Below, piece by piece: positions 58,365 through 64,000 of a stretch of DNA of 64,000 bases (the stretch's first letter is position 1; every line of letters begins with the position of its first letter). The notes under the pieces are model-generated. The model was not told the origin of the DNA. It did not search any database and saw only the letters and a list, made by a program, of their open reading frames with translations. The position numbers and the translations under genes are program-made. This DNA comes from Coemansia sp. RSA 487 (lineage: Eukaryota > Kickxellomycota > Kickxellomycetes > Kickxellales > Kickxellaceae), in assembly GCA_027577595.1 (NCBI GenBank), contig JANBRJ010000071.1, positions 1 through 64,000 on the forward strand, written 5' to 3'.

Positions 58365-61300
58365 CTATTCTTCATCGACAACCAGCTCATCTACATAGGC
58401 CCGGAGGTCACTAATCTTCTTGTCCAAGGCCTTGTTTTCCTTCGAGAGACTCTGTGTCTGCTTCTCTAGCGGCTGAAGTGCGCCTCCAAGCTCGCTGCGC
58501 AATATCGATGTGACCTCATTAGCTGTGACGCCCTTATTCGAGCTCATACCAGCTACAGACCGCTGAATACCCGAGATGTCGGTCTTTAGAGTAGACAGCT
58601 GAGCAGTCAGCGCCTGGATGTGCTCCTCAAGGCGAGATATCGTCTGTTTATGCGTCTGGTTTTCCCGCTCGCTCGCAGAAAGCCTCGATTCCAGTCTCTC
58701 GACAGCCTCGCTGCTGTTCTTGGCCTTATTGATGTCGCTGCGCAGGCGCGTCTGCTCTTCCTCGATCTGCTTTTGCCACTCGGAAGATATAGCCGGCAAT
58801 CCATGCGACTCGGGAGCATGACTGGTGCGTGGTGTGAACGACGGCTTTCTACCAACTGGTGGCGGGCTCGTAGCATCTGATGGGGATGACTTTGGTGCAC
58901 CAAAGCTGCGCACACCACCAGCGGCACTGGGGCTAGCTGTGTCTGCGGCACCGTTAGGCGTAGCGTCGTTGCTGTTGCCTTCGTCGTCGTCATTGTTGCC
59001 ACTGGCACGGGCCTGAAGCGCAGCAAGACGCGATGCCATAGCAGATCCGACACGTCCGCTGGCCTTGAATCCGCCAGATGGGAGCTGTGGTCCGCCATGC
59101 TGGCTGAACCGACCACTGATACCTCTCGGCTTTTCCGGAAGTGCTGGCCGCGTGGCCTTTGCAATCTCGACTTCGGCCTCAGGTTCAGGCTCGACCGACT
59201 TGTCCTTTTGAAGCGCCGAGCGAAGGGACTGTGCCTGCGACTCCTCAGAGCCCTTCTTCAGACCCTCGGCAGTTGGCATCTGGCGCGGTCCACGACGGAC
59301 CAGTCGTTTGACATTTGAAAGAGCGGGCGATTTGACGGGATCAAGTGCAGAGCCACCGTTGTTGACCAGCTCTGTATCATCATCGACAGCAGCTTGAGCG
59401 TCCTGGACATTTTGCTCCACGTTAGCAAATTCATCCTCGATACGGGAGGCCTCTGTCGTCGGGTCGGCTGAGGCATCGATATGTCTTTCGCTTGGCTCTT
59501 GCGACACGGTTGCAATATCAGGGGCTTCGGCACTATCGTTTGCATCCCTTGGCTCGGGCTCAGGTACGCTTGTTGGAGGAGCAGCACCACTAGCGCCGGA
59601 ATCGGCGGTCTCGGGCTCAGCAGAGCTTGATGCAGTCAGCTTCCTTGAAATAGGTACCGCTGGTGCTGGCATGGGCTGAGGGGAGATGCTGATAGACTCT
59701 TCCGACGATGCCGACTGCATGGGCCTGCGTGGAACACGGTTGAGCTGGGCCAAAAAATTGGGCTGCTGCTGCTGCTGCTGCTCCTCCTTTGGCTCCTCTT
59801 TTGGTGCTGGACGCTGGACGCTGCGGAGCTTGGGGATCACAGGCGCCTGTGCGGGTGCTGGTACAGGTGCAGCAGCCAGAGGCTCGGCCTCGCTGCTCTT
59901 ACGAGGTGCTGACTTGCGCAGCGCAGGCATACCACCTGCTGCGAATATAGACCCAATGCCGCCCTGCTGAACACCATAGGCCGCAAGCTTGAAGCCCTTA
60001 GGCTTGGACGATGCCTCGCCAGACTCTTCGCCCTTTTCGTCAGCTTCGGCGCTCTCGTCGATCAGCTCGACCACGTTTCCAGGGAAGTAGCCCTTCTTGC
60101 CATGGTACTCACCCTTCCAGCGGTCTTCGTTCTCGGTTCCTTGGCTGATTATCGTGACGACGTCGCCCTGCATGAGGTTGAGCTCCTCTGGGGACTCTGC
60201 TTCATAGTCCTCAATAATCTTGGCAAGCTTGGGGCCGGGGCGGGGCTTTGGCTCGGCACTATCAGCCTCGTCTGTATTCTCAGCGCCTGCTTCGTCCCCG
60301 GCCTGGGGCGCATGATCCTCGTCTTCGGCGATAGCGGCAGAGACCTGCTCGTTGCCGTCTTCGTATTCTGCAGAAATATTAGATGCAGATTTCTGGATGT
60401 CAGGCAGAGGCTGGACCGGAGCAACAGAGACGCTACTAGCAGTCCCGATGCTCGAGACGGACGGGCGGCGTGGAGCAGCTGGTTCTTGCGGAATGCCAGC
60501 AAGAGGCTGTGGCGGCATGGCAGCGGTCGGGAGGGGCGGTAGCTTTGCCGCGCCCATCGCAGGAATTGGAGGCATAGAGCGGCCAGCAGAAGTTGGCGGC
60601 GGCGGCGGACTGTTCATGTTTCCTGGCTGAGGAAGTGGTCTGCTGGGAATAGCTGGAGAAATAGAAGACTCGTCAACGGGCTCCTAAAATGCGCGGGATA
60701 CAAGAGTATAAAAATAAAATAAAAGAGCACAAAGCACAATATAGAAATTAGCAGTAAAGAAGAGAAAGACGAGAAAGAGGAGAGAATGCCACAAAGAATA
60801 TAAAACCTCTTCCCTTCTTTCCTTTGGCAAGAAGGCGGAGAGTGAAGAGGGTTCTGTTCACAGCAATGTGTATTTATAAAAGAGCAGCCATGACACTGAA
60901 ATCGATAAATACTGCAGACACATATCGATCGTTAGGGCTGTCAAGCGGAAAACAGAGCAGAACAAAACAAGCATATATAGGCAATGGATAGTGGTTTGCC
61001 ATGCAGACATTCATTCATCCATCAAAAATGCAATATCGTGGTGCTTACCTCATCATCGAGCATGGCAGGCGGCTGGTCCATGCGGGGAGATGCCGACTCG
61101 GCAACACCCTCCAGCTGGCCTTCCTTATGCTTGTGTTTCTTGGATCCAAAGAGACGGCTGATGCGGTGACTCGACTTGGTCTTGTCCTTTTTGCCGTCGT
61201 CAGCGCCTTCATCGCCTGCTGACGCCTTTTCGGGTAGCCGGGATATGTCGGTTGATGCGCGTGGCGGCAGGGGTGGGGTGCGCGAGGGCAGCGAAGGCGG

Positions 61301-61855
61301 GGCACCGGGTGGTCCGCCTCCAGGAGCAGTGCCGCTAGTAGTGCCACGCCTGGATAGCACACCTGGGACAGGTGGGAGAGAAGGGATTGGCGGTGGTGCA
61401 TTCGAGGCACCGTGGACAGGAGGGACTGGTAGCGGGCGCGACGCTGCTGCCTGTGCATTTGTCGAGTGCTCTTCAGCATAGTTTACCGGGAACATTCCAA
61501 TGTTCCCGTTAAGACGGCCCAGATACCAGCCGTCGACCTCCTTCTTGATCTCGACAATGTCGCCGACCTTGAGCGAAAGATCATCCTCGTCGGCGGCATC
61601 GTACTGCTTGATGATGCGCACCTCGCGCTTGAGCTTTGGTTTGGACTTTGGCTTGCTTTCAGGCTTGGGTTCGATCTTTCTAACAAAGTTGGAAGGGAAC
61701 CACCCTTGCTCATTTGTGCCCTCTTTGTGGCCGACCCACCAGCTTGCGTGCTCGTCACTGGTGACCTGGATAATGTCACCAGGTGATAGGTCGAGCTCGT
61801 CGGCCTTGGTCTTGGCGTACGCGTGGTGTGCTTCCACGCGGAACTTTTCCGACAT
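58365..61855 (-). CDS. Three-SH3-domain adaptor with C-terminal coiled coil (CIN85/CD2AP-like)
   Basis: Model: exon 61049-61855, intron 60684-61048 (GTAAGC...TTTTAG), exon 58365-60683; 1,041 residues, in frame. SH3-1 (about residues 8-60): HHAYAKTKADELDLSPGDII, WWVGHKEG, GWFPSNFV. SH3-2 (about 80-130): IIKQYDAADEDDLSLKVGDIV, GWYLGRLNG, GMFPVNYAEE. SH3-3 (about 427-487): IIEDYEAESPEELNLMQGDVV, DRWKGEYHGKKGYFPGNVV. Between them are Pro-rich stretches; the middle is low-complexity; the last 130 residues are coiled coil (QTISRLEEHIQALTAQLST, KENKALDKKISDLRAYVD). Three SH3 domains, proline-rich linkers and a terminal coiled coil is the CIN85/CD2AP layout of endocytic/actin scaffolds. Fungal multi-SH3 actin-patch proteins (Sla1, Bzz1) are alternatives; I see no Sla1 repeats or F-BAR domain. 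Confidence 0.82.
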
Positions 61856-62772
61856 TTGTCCAGGTTTGCTTGGCTTTGCGCTAACTAGTGAATAGAAAAC
61901 CGTCGCCTTCCGCCCACCTTTTTTTCTTGGTGCTCAGAGGGAAAAGGAGGGATATGTTTGTGCGTATGTCAGAATGTGGCGAGAAATGCAGAAAGTCAAC
62001 GCAATTCAAGCTGATAGATAGAGAGTTGTGCCGTAACAAACAAACAAGCAAATTACTGACAAGTTGATATCGGAGGAAGCCGGATAAATACAGGCGAGAT
62101 AGTTGCTTGCAGTGCTGAATGAGCGGCGGTGGAATGCGACAAGACAGGCCTTGCTTCTGGCGTGCTGGTTGAAGAGATGAGTGTAAAGAATGGTGAAATT
62201 GGAAGAAAGGGCTTGCAAACAATAAAGAACAGGAATGCGAAACTTCCAGAAACAAAATTGAAAAGGCGCGGGAGAAAGAGCTTGAACAAATAGGTTGCAG
62301 AATAAGAAAAAAGAAATAAGCTTGACAAAAAGAATATAAAGACAAACCTCCCTTAAAAAACAAGGAGAGCAGAAAGGCAAAGTTGAAAGCGGGGGGACAT
62401 GTGGATAGTTTAAAAGTGCACAATGAGAATTGAAGGTTTTCGAGCCAAACTAAGAGAGCTTCTTGCTGCGCTTGCGCAATAAAGCGCTCCATTCTTTTTT
62501 TGGTAGCGCCAAGCATTAGGATATCCATTTGCGTGACCGTCTGTTATTTAATTGAAGGAAATACAGGAGTCAAAGATACACTACGGCACAGCAGTAGTAC
62601 GGAGCCAGTCCCTTGAGAAGAGGACCTCCCCCGTCTTTGGTTCCTTTTTGTGGTCCAGCAAGCCAGCTCCTTCCAACCCTCATCCCGATGGAACCAAGAA
62701 ATGCATGACACTCTTTTTCCCTGTACGGAGAACAATATTCCATGCAAACGAAAAAAAGACAAATAGTCACAT
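61856..62772. other. Upstream region of the SH3 adaptor, nothing else recognised
   Basis: About 900 bases, A-rich on the plus strand. A minus-strand frame starting at 62,528 has a plausible first 40 residues (MDILMLGATKKRMERFIAQA) but then turns into low-complexity hydrophobic sequence with no motif, so no gene is called. Confidence 0.55.
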
Positions 62773-63555
62773 CTACAAGCGTTTACCCTCGTCCACCATC
62801 CGCTGCTCAGCCCACAGCGTGTTGCCTGAGCATGCGCACACCTGCTTCTCGTTCTCGAACAGCCCAGCGCTGCGAGCAATGACGCCTGCGAGGATTCCAG
62901 GGCCACTTCCGCCATCGGCTTTGCTGCTTGGGCTGGTGCCCTTCCCCAAGTCGTCTGCGCCATCAGCCACAACCATCGAGCGCCCAATGACCTCCCAAAC
63001 CTTGAAGCGGTCTGTCTCGAAGGCCATGTCGCCCCAGCCGTCTGCAACCACCAGGTTCCCAATGTCCCCACGATGGCCTCCAGTGCGTGCATCACCATGG
63101 CTCACGCCATCGGGGTTCCAATGGGCGCCGCATGACTCCGGGACGCCGCTCAGGTCGCCGCGCTCGTGGATAGCCACCGCATGCTTGCCATCAGCAATCC
63201 CGCTAACAGTGATATCGACGAAACACGTGTTGTCGTCGACTTGCACGAACCTGGCGAGTCCGCGCGTGGCCCCGGCGCCGTCGGCTAGCGCCCGGCCTTC
63301 CTCGAAGATACATACGGCTGCGCCGATGTTGCCCGACGCGCCTGATCCTGTCCCACGCACCACGGCGGCCCGTCCGCTGCGCTTGATTGCATTCAGGATC
63401 GCCAAGGGCCCGGCGGTTCCTTCGACCACCACCTGCTTATCGCTGAGCGATACGTCGATCTTGTCAACGCCATTGACGCCGCCTAGCACCTTTGTGACGT
63501 CGTCAACGCAGTCCTGGCACGTCATGTCCACAGCCAGTTGCACTTTGATACCCAT
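62773..63555 (-). CDS. CCS1: Copper chaperone for superoxide dismutase
   Basis: 260 residues from the ATG at 63555. Domain I is Atx1-like, with MTCQDC (VDMTCQDCVDDVTKVLGG) for copper binding. Domain II is SOD-like: ADGKHAVAIHERGDLSGVPESCGAHWNPDG, GGHRGDIGNLVVADGWGDM and a DDLGKGTSPSSKADGG stretch. It keeps several histidines, but the H-x-H metal pair of Sod1 reads A-I-H, as expected for a domain used for docking. Domain III holds the CxC motif (VCACSGNTLW). CCS loads copper into Sod1 and forms its disulphide, in the cytosol and the mitochondrial intermembrane space. Confidence 0.95.
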   Translation of the reverse strand: MGIKVQLAVDMTCQDCVDDVTKVLGGVNGVDKIDVSLSDKQVVVEGTAGPLAILNAIKRSGRAAVVRGTGSGASGNIGAAVCIFEEGRALADGAGATRGLARFVQVDDNTCFVDITVSGIADGKHAVAIHERGDLSGVPESCGAHWNPDGVSHGDARTGGHRGDIGNLVVADGWGDMAFETDRFKVWEVIGRSMVVADGADDLGKGTSPSSKADGGSGPGILAGVIARSAGLFENEKQVCACSGNTLWAEQRMVDEGKRL

Positions 63556-64000
63556 TTTTCTATTGTGGCTTCCGAATGAACGCGAATTAATAGGGACTGT
63601 GAAAGTAAGGAAAGGCGAATTTAATATTTTCAATTAGAAGATAGAGTAAAAAGATGAGCGGGGGAGGGGAGGCTGAAGAAACGAATTTGTCAGCGTCATG
63701 TTTGCTGCTTTGATCTCGACTGAAAGAAAGATTGGTTAGCCGCTTCTTTTCCTCCTTGGGGGAGATGACACATCAGATAACATGGTACACAAGAAAAGCT
63801 ATCCAGGATCCGTCTATTTGTGCTACCGTGTGGGATTTTATGGAACATCTGGAAGCACGAGCCAGCAAAACTTTTTATTGCAAATGTCGGCTCTGCTTTG
63901 TCTTCTGCATGCTGTTGCATATTGACAGTGACGTATCCACGTTTTTCGTTCCACGCACATCTTGCTTTCTTTTCTCTTCTCTCTTTCATTTCCTGTTCTA
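63556..64000. other. Right-edge region, nothing recognised
   Basis: Contains the CCS promoter and AT-rich sequence. No frame has recognisable character. Confidence 0.5.

Noticed and set aside
61881-62528. 215-codon minus-strand frame upstream of the SH3 adaptor
   Set aside because: Only the first 40 residues look protein-like; the rest is Phe/Leu/Ser-rich low complexity and the adaptor's own start at 61855 is convincing.

Overview
The window is nuclear DNA of a fungus. Nearly every gene is a conserved eukaryotic housekeeping gene of fungal type (SLU7, SNW1/Prp45, SKP1, KTI12, REI1, CCT3, OGG1, PGS1, a CreC/WDR20-like WD protein, a sphingolipid C9-methyltransferase-like enzyme). Genes are closely spaced on both strands and most are intron-free; introns can be modelled in only three genes. 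The first gene, an AAA-ATPase-like/DUF1703-type protein, belongs to a family often expanded in early-diverging fungi. An early-diverging, intron-poor lineage such as Kickxellomycotina is my best guess; this is inference, not proven here.

Layout. Positions 1-9,450 are rich in mobile DNA: the partial AAA-ATPase-like gene (minus), a decayed LINE with reverse transcriptase and RNase H (minus, about 2,090-5,640), an orphan Tc1-type end, a truncated Tc1 copy, the mitochondrial NT5DC-like gene, and a second, internally deleted Tc1 copy inserted just after that gene's stop. Positions 9,644-24,796 hold SLU7, carnitine acetyltransferase, a 3.9-kb DNA transposon carrying a Fanzor (eukaryotic TnpB-type RNA-guided nuclease) gene, a CLYBL-like lyase, a sphingolipid C9-methyltransferase, an XRCC2-like RAD51 paralogue and a large unrecognised mitochondrial membrane protein. 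Positions 25,521-32,876 hold a Psr1/SCP-type phosphatase with a modelled 2-kb intron and a METTL25-type methyltransferase. Positions 32.9-36.7 kb form an AT-rich, gene-poor island with three small paralogous genes of an unrecognised family. From 36.8 to 64 kb there are OGG1, PGS1, two SKP1 paralogues, KTI12, SNW1, a five-metal-domain copper ATPase, CreC/WDR20, CCT3, REI1, a possible ubiquitin-like orphan, a short deletion derivative of the Fanzor transposon, a three-SH3 CIN85/CD2AP-like adaptor and the copper chaperone CCS.

The most interesting system is the Fanzor element at 13,212-17,157 and its relative at 57,487-58,236. The large copy has TA-flanked terminal inverted repeats, a decayed IS630/Tc1-type DDE transposase and an uninterrupted Fanzor reading frame with RuvC and zinc-ribbon motifs. 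The small copy keeps both ends, the block just downstream of the Fanzor gene (where guide RNAs of this family are encoded) and a short piece of the Fanzor 3' coding region, but no protein gene. Functional links among host genes include copper delivery (the copper ATPase and CCS), splicing (SLU7 and SNW1), DNA repair (OGG1 and XRCC2-like) and mitochondrial lipid and acyl metabolism (PGS1, carnitine acetyltransferase, CLYBL).
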